64,000 nt of DNA from Flavobacterium glycines (GCF_900100165.1 NZ_FNEO01000001.1:62001-126000), one strand, 5' to 3'. Positions 7,182 to 16,341 are shown, counted from the first letter of the stretch. Numbers and translations: made by a program. The notes: a model not told the origin generated them from the sequence alone.

Positions 7182-9671
7182 TTAGAAATAAAAGCCAAAG
7201 GTTCCTTTTACTGAAAATTTTTGCGCATCAGGTGTATTTAAGTAATTCCCTCTCCATGTAAAATCAATTCGGAATACTTTAAAAATATTTCCAATTCCGG
7301 CACTGTATTCCCAATACCCATTTTCGGGTGCTACATAGGTTAATCCCGAAGCATTAATAGCTTTATTAGCATCTGATACTGTCCCGTAAACTCCCTTTGC
7401 TCCTATAATTTCCCTCCAGTTTAACTTTCTCATAAAAGGAATTCTGGAAAATAATCGCCCACCAAAATTATGCTCCCATTGTAAAGTAGCATATTGGTCA
7501 GCAACAAATTCATAAAAGTTAAGATTATTGAAAGTATTTTCAATTGTTGAATATGATTGATTTCCAGGAATCACACTCATCAACCCTAACGGAATAGTTC
7601 CAAAAGTTTTCCCTAATTCCACAACAACATTAGAACGCCCTAAAGGACCAATAATTATAGGTTGTTTGTAATACAATTGCAATTTATCATAATCAAAATC
7701 ACTATCTAACAATCCTTTAAATCCATGACTGTAATTAACATAAAAGCGACTAAAAGGACTATCAACAGTATTCCTTTCAACCCCATAACCAATCATTTTT
7801 CGGTTTGGAGTTAGCTCTACCTGAAAATTAACTTCCGATTGTTTTACATCACTTTTCTTAGTCATCGTATTCAAATCTGTATAATAATCCAGACTAAACA
7901 CATCTGAAGCTGATTCTAAAGTTCGATAGGAAAATCCTGCCTGAAACATCAGATTTTTTACCGGTTCGATTTCAACAGCTACATTGGACAAATTAATATT
8001 CGTCAATTTTCCGTTACTACTTGTTGAAACTATAGACGACGAAGCAAAACTTCTTCCCAAAACATCGTTAGTCGTGGTTAAACTAGCACCAATTTGCTCA
8101 ACATCCCGCCTGTTTCCTCCTGAAATAATAATTCTTCTTTTCTTGTCCACCATCCATTTTCCGGACAGACCATATTTGAATTTATTATCATCAAAACCAT
8201 AAGCAGTATATCCTTGTAAACGCCAGGGATCATTAGGTCCAAAATAAGTTCTTCCTCCTGTTCTTATTCGGACTCCTTCTACCTGATTGTATCCAAAAGT
8301 GGAAAATATAGGCCCGTAATCAAAATGCCCAAATTGAATATAACCACTACCAAGAATCGAAACCAGATTATACAAACGCTTGAATTTCTTAACAGTTTGT
8401 AAGGTATCCAGCATTTTGTAGATTCCTTTTTCGTCTTTATTTAGATTTTCAAAACGATTATCTTCCCAATATTTATCTGACTTATTGTAAACCTCATTAT
8501 CAATATAATTTACTTCCTCTTTATAAAAAGCAGCCGGTTTTTCGATATTGAATTTATGATTTTGATATAACGTAGTACGTTTTCCATAAACACCTTTAGA
8601 CTCATCTTTTTTATTCAAAGCAAAATCCGACATCATATAATCACGGGTCAACAGAAAAACCGAATCATTTTCCACCTCAAATTCCTGCTCGATATAAATA
8701 TCTTTTACCCAGTTAATATTAGCACTTTTAGTAACTGCCATATTAATTTTCTTGATAGCAAAAGTGGTATCATTTACCCAAAAATCTCCTTTAAAAGTAA
8801 GTTCGTTTTTTCGTCTTGGATAAAACAAAATATTATAACACCATTTTTTACCTATAAAAGCACTATCTCTTAAAACATAATTATAGACATCTATACCTGT
8901 TTTAGACAATGGACTGGTAAAACTTTTATCAAAAAACGTCATGTGATTATTATAGATATCGTAATCTGAATACAAGTCTTTCACAAAAGACAATATCTGT
9001 TGGTTATCGCTAAATCCGGAGTTTTTATTAGCCTTAAGCTTTTCTTTAACCTTTTTCAGTTTATTATTTCCATACACATCCGATAATGACTCATTAATAA
9101 AAATAGGCAAATACGTTTTTCCGGTAACCCTTGAAGTATCAATATGTTTAAAAACAAATTCCATTCCTTTAAAAAGCTTGCTCTTCATAAAAGCACTATC
9201 AATAGTATTCATATCGAATTCTACTTTTTCGTACTTCTCCATTTGATATTGATCAAACTGATACAAACCATTTTTCCTTTTTCTTTCCCAAATTTTTCTA
9301 AGAATATCTAAAGCCGGATTATTCTTTTTAGAAGTTTTTCCCGTATAAATAACCACTTCTTTTAATTCTTCGGCATCTTTCATAACTACTTTAAAGTTGT
9401 AATTAACAGCCTTAATCAAAGTAATTTCTCTATCCGAAAAACCAACTGAAGTAACAACTAAAGTAGTATAAGTTTCAGAAGACTCTATATAAAAGCGTCC
9501 GTCTTCATTAGACATAACTCCCTGAGTCGAACCTTTCAAAATAATATTCGCAAAAGGAACGGGCTGATTAGACTTATCTACCACCATCCCACTTACTTTA
9601 GTTTGAGCCAAAAGCGTTATAAAAAAAGACGATATAAAAAACAGTGCTAAAAATAGGTACTTCTTACTCAT
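7182..9671 (-). CDS. DUF5686 family outer-membrane protein with carboxypeptidase-regulatory-like domain
   Basis: An 829-aa exported protein. A signal peptide (MSKKYLFLALFFISSFFITLLAQ) is followed by a carboxypeptidase D regulatory-like beta-sandwich (about residues 25-100; VSGMVVDKSNQPVPFANI, DGRFYIE) and a large DUF5686 region that ends in repeated beta-strand segments and an aromatic C-terminal Phe (GTFGFYF), typical of an outer-membrane barrel. The role of DUF5686 proteins is not established; they are widespread in Bacteroidota. No partner gene is adjacent (pdhB upstream has its own terminator). Confidence 0.85.
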   Translation of the reverse strand: MSKKYLFLALFFISSFFITLLAQTKVSGMVVDKSNQPVPFANIILKGSTQGVMSNEDGRFYIESSETYTTLVVTSVGFSDREITLIKAVNYNFKVVMKDAEELKEVVIYTGKTSKKNNPALDILRKIWERKRKNGLYQFDQYQMEKYEKVEFDMNTIDSAFMKSKLFKGMEFVFKHIDTSRVTGKTYLPIFINESLSDVYGNNKLKKVKEKLKANKNSGFSDNQQILSFVKDLYSDYDIYNNHMTFFDKSFTSPLSKTGIDVYNYVLRDSAFIGKKWCYNILFYPRRKNELTFKGDFWVNDTTFAIKKINMAVTKSANINWVKDIYIEQEFEVENDSVFLLTRDYMMSDFALNKKDESKGVYGKRTTLYQNHKFNIEKPAAFYKEEVNYIDNEVYNKSDKYWEDNRFENLNKDEKGIYKMLDTLQTVKKFKRLYNLVSILGSGYIQFGHFDYGPIFSTFGYNQVEGVRIRTGGRTYFGPNDPWRLQGYTAYGFDDNKFKYGLSGKWMVDKKRRIIISGGNRRDVEQIGASLTTTNDVLGRSFASSSIVSTSSNGKLTNINLSNVAVEIEPVKNLMFQAGFSYRTLESASDVFSLDYYTDLNTMTKKSDVKQSEVNFQVELTPNRKMIGYGVERNTVDSPFSRFYVNYSHGFKGLLDSDFDYDKLQLYYKQPIIIGPLGRSNVVVELGKTFGTIPLGLMSVIPGNQSYSTIENTFNNLNFYEFVADQYATLQWEHNFGGRLFSRIPFMRKLNWREIIGAKGVYGTVSDANKAINASGLTYVAPENGYWEYSAGIGNIFKVFRIDFTWRGNYLNTPDAQKFSVKGTFGFYF

Positions 9672-9688
9672 ATAGTAAATTTAAAAAA

Positions 9689-9722
9689 AAAGCTTCATCA
9701 AACTAACGTAAGATGAAGCTTT
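9689..9722 (-). terminator. pdhB terminator
   Basis: AAAGCTTCATC (9689-9699) pairs with GATGAAGCTTT (9712-9722); read on the minus strand it ends in a run of nine or more T. It separates pdhB from the DUF5686 gene. Confidence 0.88.
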
Positions 9723-9740
9723 AATAGTATTTATTATGTA

Positions 9741-10718
9741 TTATTTATACATTACTTTCTTTACAGCCTTAACAACATCATCAGCATTAGGCAACCATTC
9801 TTTTAAAAGTACTGGTGAATATGGCGCTGGTGTATCAGCAGTTGTAATTCTTTGGATTGGAGCATCAAGAAAATCAAAAGCTTGTTCCTGAACGATATAA
9901 GTAATCTCAGAAGAAATACTTGCAACCGGCCATGCTTCCTCAAGAATTACCAAACGATTTGTTTTCTTAACAGAAGTAAGAATTGCATCTTTATCCATTG
10001 GACGAACTGTTCTCAAATCGATAATCTCACAAGAGATTCCTTCTCTAGCTAATGCATCAGCAGCAATAAAAGCTTCTTTGATAATTTTACCAAAAGAAAC
10101 GATAGTTACATCAGTTCCTTCTCTTTTAATATCAGCAACTCCAATTGGAATTACATATTCTCCGTCTGGCACCTCACCTTTATCACCATACATTTGCTCA
10201 GATTCCATGAAGATAACCGGATCATTATCACGGATAGCAGCTTTCAAAAGACCTTTAGCATCATAAGGAGTTGAAGGCACAATAACTTTAAGTCCCGGAG
10301 TATTAGCAAACCAGTTTTCTAAAGCCTGAGAGTGAGTAGCTCCTAATTGACCTGCAGAAGCAGTTGGTCCACGAAAAACGATAGGCACATTGAATTGTCC
10401 ACCTGTCATTTGACGCATTTTAGCAGCATTATTTATAATTTGATCAATACCTACTAAACAGAAGTTGAAAGTCATGTATTCTACAATAGGACGACAACCG
10501 TTCATTGCAGATCCTACTGCAATTCCTGAAAAACCAAGCTCAGCAATTGGAGTATCAATTACCCTTTTTTCACCAAATTCAGCCAGCATTCCTTTAGAAG
10601 CTTTGTATGCTCCATTGTATTCTGCTACTTCTTCTCCCATTAAATATATGGATTCATCGTGACGCATTTCTTCGCTCATCGCTTCGCAAATGGCCTCTCT
10701 AAATTGTATTGTTCTCAT
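9741..10718 (-). CDS. pdhB: Pyruvate dehydrogenase complex E1 component, beta subunit
   Basis: With the alpha subunit it decarboxylates pyruvate using thiamine diphosphate, feeding acetyl-CoA to the TCA cycle. The 325-aa protein has the E1-beta N-terminus REAICEAMSEEMRHDESIYLMGEEVAEYNGAYK, the transketolase pyrimidine-binding domain and the C-terminal transketolase domain (ILEEAWPVASISSEI). The alpha subunit and E2/E3 are not adjacent here; split pdhA/pdhB layouts are common in Flavobacteriia. A branched-chain 2-oxoacid E1-beta is the alternative; the sequence reads closer to pyruvate dehydrogenase. Confidence 0.93.
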   Translation of the reverse strand: MRTIQFREAICEAMSEEMRHDESIYLMGEEVAEYNGAYKASKGMLAEFGEKRVIDTPIAELGFSGIAVGSAMNGCRPIVEYMTFNFCLVGIDQIINNAAKMRQMTGGQFNVPIVFRGPTASAGQLGATHSQALENWFANTPGLKVIVPSTPYDAKGLLKAAIRDNDPVIFMESEQMYGDKGEVPDGEYVIPIGVADIKREGTDVTIVSFGKIIKEAFIAADALAREGISCEIIDLRTVRPMDKDAILTSVKKTNRLVILEEAWPVASISSEITYIVQEQAFDFLDAPIQRITTADTPAPYSPVLLKEWLPNADDVVKAVKKVMYK

Positions 10719-10749
10719 ATTTATATTGTATGTTGAATTTTCTGAGGAG

Positions 10750-10757
10750 CAAAAATA
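10750..10757 (-). promoter_or_regulatory. pdhB -7 promoter element
   Basis: Minus strand TATTTTTG matches TAnnTTTG, about 32 nt before the pdhB ATG. No clear -33 box. Confidence 0.55.
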
Positions 10758-10939
10758 AATATTTTAAACCATTTAAAGCACAAATTAACTTAAATAATCA
10801 GCCCTAAATTCTAACATCTTATTGTCGGTATGTGAATATCTCGCTTTTATCCCGTTATTTTAGCAATATCAAACAAGCAAAAAATATCCAGTATCATTCC
10901 TAAGTAGTTATTGATAACCGATTATTCGAAATATTATTC

Positions 10940-10947
10940 TAATTTTG
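10940..10947 (+). promoter_or_regulatory. etfBA -7 promoter element
   Basis: TAATTTTG matches TAnnTTTG and lies 39 nt before the chosen etfB ATG. It lies inside a longer upstream extension of the reading frame, which argues against that earlier start. Confidence 0.58.
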
Positions 10948-10985
10948 TAACTCAATCTTCAAAAAATACATTAAATCTTCAAAAC

Positions 10986-11732
10986 ATGAAAATACTAGTT
11001 TGCATCAGTCATGTTCCTGATACTACCTCTAAAATCAATTTTACCAATGGTGATACAGAATTTGACACGAACGGCGTACAATATGTAATCAACCCTAATG
11101 ACGAATTTGGATTAACTCGTGCTATTTGGTTCCAGGAACAACAAGGCGCTACCGTAACAGTAGTAAATGTGGGTGGCCCGGAAACCGAACCAACATTAAG
11201 AAAAGCACTTGCTATTGGAGCCAACGATGCTATCCGCATCAATGCAACACCTACCGATGGTTTTTTTGTTGCTAAACAATTAGCAGAAGTTATTAAAAAT
11301 GGTGCTTACGATTTAATTATAGCCGGAAAAGAATCCCTTGATTACAATGGAGGAATGGTTCCCGGAATGACAGCCGGTATTTTAGGATACAATTTCTTAA
11401 ACGCCTGTATCGATATTGCAGTTAATGAAACTAACGTAAAAGCAGTTCGCGAAATTGACGGAGGAAAAGAAACTGTTGCCACTTCACTACCTTTAATCAT
11501 TGGTGGACAAAAAGGAATCGTAGAAGAAAAAGATTTACGTATTCCAAACATGAGAGGAATCATGACTGCCAGAACAAAACCTTTAAATGTAATAGAAGCT
11601 GTTGATGCTGCTACAAACACAAAAGCGGTAAAATTTGAAAAACCAGCTCCAAAATCAGCTATAAAAATGGTTTCTCCGGATAATTTAGACGAATTAATCG
11701 ACTTATTACACAACGAAGCCAAAGTAATTTAG
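10986..11732 (+). CDS. etfB: Electron transfer flavoprotein, beta subunit
   Basis: With EtfA it forms a soluble FAD heterodimer that takes electrons from acyl-CoA and other dehydrogenases. The 248-aa protein starts MKILVCISHVPDTTSKINF, the family N-terminus, and contains the AMP-binding-site region VNVGGPETEPTLRKALAIGANDAIRI and AGKESLDYNGGMVPGM. The frame is open 75 nt further upstream, but ATG 10986 fits both the family start and the promoter at 10940. etfA follows after 81 nt on the same strand. Confidence 0.95.
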   Translation: MKILVCISHVPDTTSKINFTNGDTEFDTNGVQYVINPNDEFGLTRAIWFQEQQGATVTVVNVGGPETEPTLRKALAIGANDAIRINATPTDGFFVAKQLAEVIKNGAYDLIIAGKESLDYNGGMVPGMTAGILGYNFLNACIDIAVNETNVKAVREIDGGKETVATSLPLIIGGQKGIVEEKDLRIPNMRGIMTARTKPLNVIEAVDAATNTKAVKFEKPAPKSAIKMVSPDNLDELIDLLHNEAKVI

Positions 11733-11813
11733 TATTCAGTTAGCAGTCACAGTAATCAGTTTCAACTTTGACAAATAACCGAATAAACAAATAACCGAAT
11801 AAACATAAAGAAT

Positions 11814-12782
11814 ATGTCAATATTAATATATGCAGAATCCGCAGAAGGAAAATTAAAAAAAGTAGCTTTTGAAATTGCTTCTTACGCAAAAAAAGTAGCT
11901 GAAACTTTAGGGACTACAGTAACTGCTTTAACCATAAATAGCGATAATGTTTCTGAATTAGCCAAATACGGTGTTGATAAAGTTTTAAAAGTTACCAATG
12001 ATAAACTGGCCGGATTCAACGCTAAAGCTTATGCCGACGTTATCAAACAGGCAGCTCAACAGGAAAACACAAAACTTGTTGTTTTATCTTCCAGCACTGA
12101 CAGCATCTACCTTTCGCCTTTAGTTGCCGTAAACCTGGAAGCAGGTTATGCTTCTAACGTGATAGATTTACCTGTAAACACGGCTCCTTTTCAAGTAAAA
12201 AGAAATGCTTTTTCAAACAAAGCATTCAACATAACCGAAATCAATACCGATATCAAAGTTATCGGACTGGCTAAAAACTCTTATGGTATTTTCGAAAATG
12301 CTTCAACTTTAACTGAAGAAGTTTTTTCTCCAAACCTCGAAGACAATGACTTTGATATAAAAACAGAATCAATTGAGAAATCGTCAGGAAAAGTTTCTAT
12401 TGCCGATGCTGACATTGTAGTTTCAGGAGGACGCGGATTAAAAGGACCGGAAAACTGGGGATTAATTGAAGATTTAGCCGCTGTACTTGGCGCCGCTACC
12501 GCTTGTTCTAAACCAGTATCTGACTTAGGCTGGAGACCACACGCAGAACACGTGGGACAAACAGGGAAACCAGTTGCCACGAACTTATACATTGCCATCG
12601 GAATTTCGGGAGCTATTCAACATATCGCCGGAATTAATGCTTCTAAAGTAAAAGTGGTTATCAATACCGACCCTGAAGCTCCTTTCTTTAAAGTTGCTGA
12701 TTACGGAATTGTAGGAGATGCTTTTGATGTTGTCCCAAGATTAATAGAAAAATTAAAAGCTTTTAAAGCCCAAAACGCTTAA
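11814..12782 (+). CDS. etfA: Electron transfer flavoprotein, alpha subunit
   Basis: The FAD-binding partner of EtfB. The 322-aa protein has the N-terminal nucleotide-fold domain and the C-terminal FAD domain with SGGRGLKGPENWGLIEDLA, HVGQTGKPVATNLYIAIG and ISGAIQHIAGINASK, the strongly conserved FAD-contact segments of the family. It is co-oriented with etfB and probably co-transcribed. It ends before an inverted repeat that may be its terminator and that also encloses the next gene's promoter. Confidence 0.97.
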   Translation: MSILIYAESAEGKLKKVAFEIASYAKKVAETLGTTVTALTINSDNVSELAKYGVDKVLKVTNDKLAGFNAKAYADVIKQAAQQENTKLVVLSSSTDSIYLSPLVAVNLEAGYASNVIDLPVNTAPFQVKRNAFSNKAFNITEINTDIKVIGLAKNSYGIFENASTLTEEVFSPNLEDNDFDIKTESIEKSSGKVSIADADIVVSGGRGLKGPENWGLIEDLAAVLGAATACSKPVSDLGWRPHAEHVGQTGKPVATNLYIAIGISGAIQHIAGINASKVKVVINTDPEAPFFKVADYGIVGDAFDVVPRLIEKLKAFKAQNA

Positions 12783-12807
12783 GATTATTAAGTATCAACA
12801 ATAAAAT

Positions 12808-12862
12808 AATTCTGCCTAATAAAATAAGATAATCGTATCTTTGCTTATTGGCAGAATTTTTA
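12808..12862 (+). promoter_or_regulatory. Inverted repeat (etfBA terminator?) enclosing the promoter of the next gene
   Basis: AATTCTGCC (12808-12816) pairs with GGCAGAATT (12850-12858); TAATAA next to the left arm pairs with TTATT next to the right arm with one bulge, giving about 14 bp, followed by TTTTAATT. Within the loop lies TATCTTTG (12836-12843), an exact TAnnTTTG promoter for the bifunctional nuclease gene. The structure can therefore be a terminator for etfBA and a promoter region at once. Confidence 0.6.
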
Positions 12863-12921
12863 ATTAATATTGCAGCCTAAAATTAAAAACCTAAAAACTA
12901 CATTTTTTCATTTCAACAATT

Positions 12922-13542
12922 ATGAGCTTAGTCAAACTATCCATAAAAGGAATTTCATATAGCCAAACACAAAATGGAGCCTATGCTTTGATTTTGAATG
13001 AAGTAGACGGCGAGAGAAAACTCCCTATCGTAATAGGTGCTTTCGAAGCTCAATCCATTGCTATTGCTTTAGAAAAAGAAATAAAACCTCCACGCCCGCT
13101 AACTCATGATTTGTTCAAAAATTTTGCCGAACGCTTTGACATAGTCGTAAAACAAGTCATTATCCACAAACTGGTTGACGGTGTTTTCTACTCAAGTATT
13201 ATTTGCGAAAGAGACAAAATCGAAGAAATAATTGACGCCAGAACTTCTGATGCTATCGCATTGGCTTTACGTTTTAACGCTCCAATTTTCACTTACAAAA
13301 ACATTCTTGACAAAGCAGGTATTTACCTAAAAACAAATCCTACTGACCCTGATCAAGAAAACCAGGCAATGGATGATGTTATTTCAAATCCGGAATCTTT
13401 CTCAACAGAAGCCGAAAGCGGAAGAGCTTATATCAAATACAGTCTACAGGAATTAAATGATTTATTAATTCAGGCTGTTGAGCAGGAAGATTACGAAAAA
13501 GCAGCAAAAATAAGAGACGAAATTTCAAAGAGAGAATCGTAG
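12922..13542 (+). CDS. Bifunctional nuclease (BFN/DUF151) family protein with UVR motif
   Basis: A 206-aa cytoplasmic protein. Residues about 10-140 are a BFN/DUF151 domain (LPIVIGAFEAQSIAIALE, ARTSDAIALALRFNAPIF); the C-terminal ~35 residues are a UvrB/UvrC-like UVR helix pair (LNDLLIQAVEQEDYEKAAKIRDEI). The domain pair is common in Bacteroidota. A plant member was reported to have DNase and RNase activity; the bacterial role is not settled. It has its own promoter (12836) and lies 63 nt before thyA, so co-transcription with thyA is likely. Confidence 0.88.
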   Translation: MSLVKLSIKGISYSQTQNGAYALILNEVDGERKLPIVIGAFEAQSIAIALEKEIKPPRPLTHDLFKNFAERFDIVVKQVIIHKLVDGVFYSSIICERDKIEEIIDARTSDAIALALRFNAPIFTYKNILDKAGIYLKTNPTDPDQENQAMDDVISNPESFSTEAESGRAYIKYSLQELNDLLIQAVEQEDYEKAAKIRDEISKRES

Positions 13543-13605
13543 TTTTATTTGATTATTTGTTAATTCGAATAACCAAATTACCAAATCCACAAATTACCAT
13601 TAGAA

Positions 13606-14430
13606 ATGAAGCAATATTTAGATTTAGTAAAACATGTCATGGAAAATGGTTGCCAAAAAGGTGACCGAACCGGAACAGGAACTAAAAGTGTATTTGGCTA
13701 CCAGATGCGTTTTGATTTAAGCGAAGGTTTTCCAATGGTTACCACCAAAAAACTACATCTTAAATCCATCATCTACGAATTGCTTTGGTTCTTAAAAGGA
13801 GACACTAACATTGGCTACCTTAAAGAACATAATGTAAAAATTTGGGATGCCTGGGCAGATAAAAACGGCGATTTAGGCCCTGTTTACGGACATCAATGGC
13901 GCAATTGGAACAGCGAAGAAATTGACCAGATTTCAGATTTAATCCAGGAATTAAAAACCAACCCGAATAGTCGCAGAATGCTGGTTTCGGCATGGAATCC
14001 TTCGGTATTACCGGACACTACAAAATCATTTGAAGAAAACGTAGCTAACAACAAAGCAGCTTTGCCACCTTGCCATGCTTTCTTCCAATTTTATGTAGCC
14101 GATGGAAAATTATCCTGTCAACTTTACCAGAGAAGTGCCGACATATTTTTAGGAGTACCTTTTAACATCGCTTCATACGCCTTGTTAACGATGATGATTG
14201 CACAGGTATGCGACTTAGAACCGGGAGAATTCATCCACACATTTGGTGACGCACACATCTACAACAACCATTTCGAGCAAATCGAACTTCAATTATCCCG
14301 CGAACCAAGACCATTACCAAAAATGATCTTAAATCCGGCGGTAAAAAACATCTTCGACTTTGACTACAATGATTTCACTCTTGTAGGCTATGAACCACAT
14401 GAAACCATCAAAGGAAATGTAGCTGTATAA
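13606..14430 (+). CDS. thyA: Thymidylate synthase
   Basis: Methylates dUMP to dTMP using methylene-tetrahydrofolate. The 274-aa protein has the catalytic Cys in [11 protein letters not shown] (Cys156), the dUMP-binding [23 protein letters not shown] and the C-terminal [10 protein letters not shown]. It is about 10 residues longer than the E. coli enzyme through an insertion before the catalytic loop (near [14 protein letters not shown]). folA lies 0.9 kb downstream on the same strand, so both halves of the dTMP cycle are close, though a minus-strand gene lies between. Confidence 0.98.
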   Translation: MKQYLDLVKHVMENGCQKGDRTGTGTKSVFGYQMRFDLSEGFPMVTTKKLHLKSIIYELLWFLKGDTNIGYLKEHNVKIWDAWADKNGDLGPVYGHQWRNWNSEEIDQISDLIQELKTNPNSRRMLVSAWNPSVLPDTTKSFEENVANNKAALPPCHAFFQFYVADGKLSCQLYQRSADIFLGVPFNIASYALLTMMIAQVCDLEPGEFIHTFGDAHIYNNHFEQIELQLSREPRPLPKMILNPAVKNIFDFDYNDFTLVGYEPHETIKGNVAV

Positions 14431-14440
14431 AACGAATTAA

Positions 14441-14480
14441 AAAAAAAGCGTTTTAGATTAAACCTCTAAAACGCTATTTT
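14441..14480. terminator. Bidirectional terminator overlapping the 3' end of the CBM48 gene
   Basis: GCGTTTTAGA (14448-14457) pairs with TCTAAAACGC (14465-14474). On the minus strand the hairpin is followed by nine T; on the plus strand by TATTTT, so it can serve thyA too. The stop codon of the minus-strand gene (14458-14460) lies in the loop. Confidence 0.88.
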
Positions 14481-14754
14481 CTGTTCCTGCAAATTCATTC
14501 CATTTATAAGAATCCGCTTCTGTTTCGTTGATATATTCTCCGTCAACCAGATATTTAAATTCGTAAGCTGCGTCTTTATCTAAATCAAAAGCACCTTTAA
14601 AAGTACCGTTTTTCAATTTACTCAAAGCACCTTCTTCAGGATTCCAATTATTAAAATCACCTACTACCGAAGCGTTGGTAGCCTCTTTAGCTTCTATTGA
14701 AAACGTAACTTTACAAACCGGTTTTGACTTTATAAATTGTTTTTTAATTGACAT
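14458..14754 (-). CDS. Isoamylase early-set (CBM48-like) domain protein
   Basis: A 98-aa single-domain protein: a CBM48-type glycogen-binding fold with VCKVTFSIEAKEATNASVVGDFNNWNP and FKYLVDGEYINE. Similar domains sit at the N-terminus of branching enzymes and in AMPK-like proteins; here it stands alone, so a catalytic role is unlikely and carbohydrate binding is inferred. The frame is open to 14784, but a promoter-like TTACTTTG at 14782-14789 overlaps that start, and MSIKKQFIKSKPVCKV is the family N-terminus, so ATG 14754 is chosen. Its last codons form one arm of its own terminator. Confidence 0.85.
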   Translation of the reverse strand: MSIKKQFIKSKPVCKVTFSIEAKEATNASVVGDFNNWNPEEGALSKLKNGTFKGAFDLDKDAAYEFKYLVDGEYINETEADSYKWNEFAGTENSVLEV

Positions 14755-14781
14755 AACTGTTTCATTTTTAGATTTATGAGA

Positions 14782-14789
14782 CAAAGTAA
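14782..14789 (-). promoter_or_regulatory. Promoter -7 element for the CBM48 gene
   Basis: Minus strand TTACTTTG, 7 of 8 to TAnnTTTG, 28 nt before the chosen ATG. Same variant as the metX promoter. Confidence 0.45.
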
Positions 14790-14993
14790 ATCAATTTATT
14801 TGAAGTCCAGACACCACTAATAAACTTTTAAGATAAAACGTAATAAAATGTTAAAAACAAAATGAATTGATAATTTAAAAAGGTCAAAATTTTCAAAACC
14901 CAAAAAATCAAGCGTCTAAAATCAAATATTTTTCCGACACAATTTAGCTTTTCGAAATTATATTTTATCTTTATAAGCAAAAAAAATCAATCT

Positions 14994-15329
14994 ATGAAAA
15001 CCGAACAACATGAATTATACGAATACGCCAGAAAACGTATAAAACAGAAAAAGAGAGTTTATTTTCACTTTGTTTTATTGTTTTTATCCAGCTTATTTTT
15101 ATTTGTTGCCACAAAAGTTTTTAAATTTAACGAAGGTGCTCATTGGCATATTTGGCTAATTACTGCTTGGTTGTTTTTATTTATTTTACACTTTACAAAA
15201 GTTTTCATCACTGATCGTTTTATGGATAAAAATTGGGAAAGAGAACAAATTGACCGATTAGTAGAATTACAACGAAAAAAAATCGAAGAATTAAGCAATC
15301 ATATAAACGACGAACCCACTACTAAATAA
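14994..15329 (+). CDS. 2TM domain-containing membrane protein
   Basis: A 111-aa protein with two membrane segments (about residues 24-42 and 50-72) flanked by basic stretches (RKRIKQKKR) and followed by a polar helical tail (EREQIDRLVELQRKKIEELS). It matches the 2TM domain pattern, common in Flavobacteriia and also found on histidine kinases; function unknown. The stop is 6 nt before the folA start, so the two are almost certainly co-transcribed. Confidence 0.85.
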   Translation: MKTEQHELYEYARKRIKQKKRVYFHFVLLFLSSLFLFVATKVFKFNEGAHWHIWLITAWLFLFILHFTKVFITDRFMDKNWEREQIDRLVELQRKKIEELSNHINDEPTTK

Positions 15330-15335
15330 ACACTA

Positions 15336-15833
15336 ATGATTACAATGATTGCTGCCGCTGCCGAAAACAGAGCACTCGGAAAAGACAACCAATTAGTTTG
15401 GCATTTACCCAATGATTTTAAAAGATTTAAAAGCTTAACTACAGGTCACCATATCATAATGGGAAGAAAAACATTTGAAAGTTTTCCTAAACCACTACCT
15501 AACAGAACACACATAATTATTACCAGACAAAAAGACTACAAAGCCGAAGGTTGTATTGTAGTTGACAGCATAGAAAAAGCGATAGAAAGTTGCCCTAAAA
15601 ACGAAGAAGCTTTTATTATCGGCGGAGGTGAAATTTATAATTTAACTCTTTCTTTTGCAGATAAAATTGAACTTACAGTTGTGCATCATAATTTTGAAGC
15701 CGATGCTTTTTTTCCGGAAATAAAAACTGATGACTGGGAATTAATCAATAGCGATTTTCAAAGTAAAGACGAAAAACATCTTTATGATTACACTTTTGAA
15801 ACTTACATCAAAAAACAAAAAACACCTCAATAA
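15336..15833 (+). CDS. folA: Dihydrofolate reductase
   Basis: Reduces dihydrofolate to tetrahydrofolate with NADPH, regenerating the cofactor used by ThyA. The 165-aa protein has the N-terminal MITMIAAAAENRALGKDNQLVWHLPNDFKRFK (catalytic acid Asp in PNDFKRF), GHHIIMGRKTFESF (NADPH site) and AFIIGGGEIYNLTL. Length is typical of chromosomal type I DHFR. It follows the 2TM gene by 6 nt. Its final codons form the left arm of its terminator. Confidence 0.97.
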   Translation: MITMIAAAAENRALGKDNQLVWHLPNDFKRFKSLTTGHHIIMGRKTFESFPKPLPNRTHIIITRQKDYKAEGCIVVDSIEKAIESCPKNEEAFIIGGGEIYNLTLSFADKIELTVVHHNFEADAFFPEIKTDDWELINSDFQSKDEKHLYDYTFETYIKKQKTPQ

Positions 15834-15848
15834 AAGAGGTGTTTTTTT
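15821..15848 (+). terminator. folA terminator overlapping its stop codon
   Basis: AACACCTC (15821-15828), loop with the TAA stop (15831-15833), GAGGTGTT and a T-run. The second terminator in the window that uses the end of the coding sequence as a stem arm. Confidence 0.9.
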
Positions 15849-15880
15849 TAACTCGTGCAATAGCATTTAAAATTAACGTT

Positions 15881-16216
15881 CTATTCTTGAAAAAGAATTT
15901 GACATAACAATACCAAATTCACAAATAATAAACTCATCCCTGAAACGAGAATAATAATATTTGCGATTTTTCGAGAGAACATCTCAAAAAAGCCTTTAAT
16001 ACCAAATACCACGAAGGTAGTAAAGACCATGAAAATTAAAATTTCCAAAAACAAATTTAATCCTAAGAACGTATTTTGCGCCTGAACCAAAACGCCATTT
16101 TTAAGCAAAGCAGCGCCGTCAAAATAAATCACAAGAACAAATGAAATTGCCAACGCAAAAAACAACCATCTGAGTTGAACCATCAATTCTCTATTATGTA
16201 TTGCAAAGAAATTCAT
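15881..16216 (-). CDS. Hypothetical small membrane protein (111 aa)
   Basis: Three membrane segments are evident (about residues 15-33, 50-72 and 83-107) with a short charged N-terminus (MNFFAIHNRELMVQLRW). I recognise no family. It is on the minus strand between folA and ubiE (both plus), facing away from ubiE, and has no obvious partner. The length and clean hydrophobic pattern argue for a real gene. Confidence 0.7.
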   Translation of the reverse strand: MNFFAIHNRELMVQLRWLFFALAISFVLVIYFDGAALLKNGVLVQAQNTFLGLNLFLEILIFMVFTTFVVFGIKGFFEMFSRKIANIIILVSGMSLLFVNLVLLCQILFQE

Positions 16217-16333
16217 ATTGTAAATTTCAACATATCAATCTTGTCATACAATACCCACTTTTAGTGATTTTTTAATTTTTTTTTACAAACAAATTGAAAC
16301 TCAATTTAAACACCAACTTAAAAGGCATTATAG

Positions 16334-16341
16334 TATATTTG
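16334..16341 (+). promoter_or_regulatory. ubiE -7 promoter element
   Basis: TATATTTG matches TAnnTTTG, 14 nt before the ubiE ATG, implying a very short leader. Confidence 0.55.

Noticed and set aside
11342..11722. 126-aa antisense frame inside etfB
   Set aside because: It is the complement of a well-conserved gene with no signal, domain or promoter; the same holds for the other antisense frames in hppA, tamL, purH, accD and fbaA.
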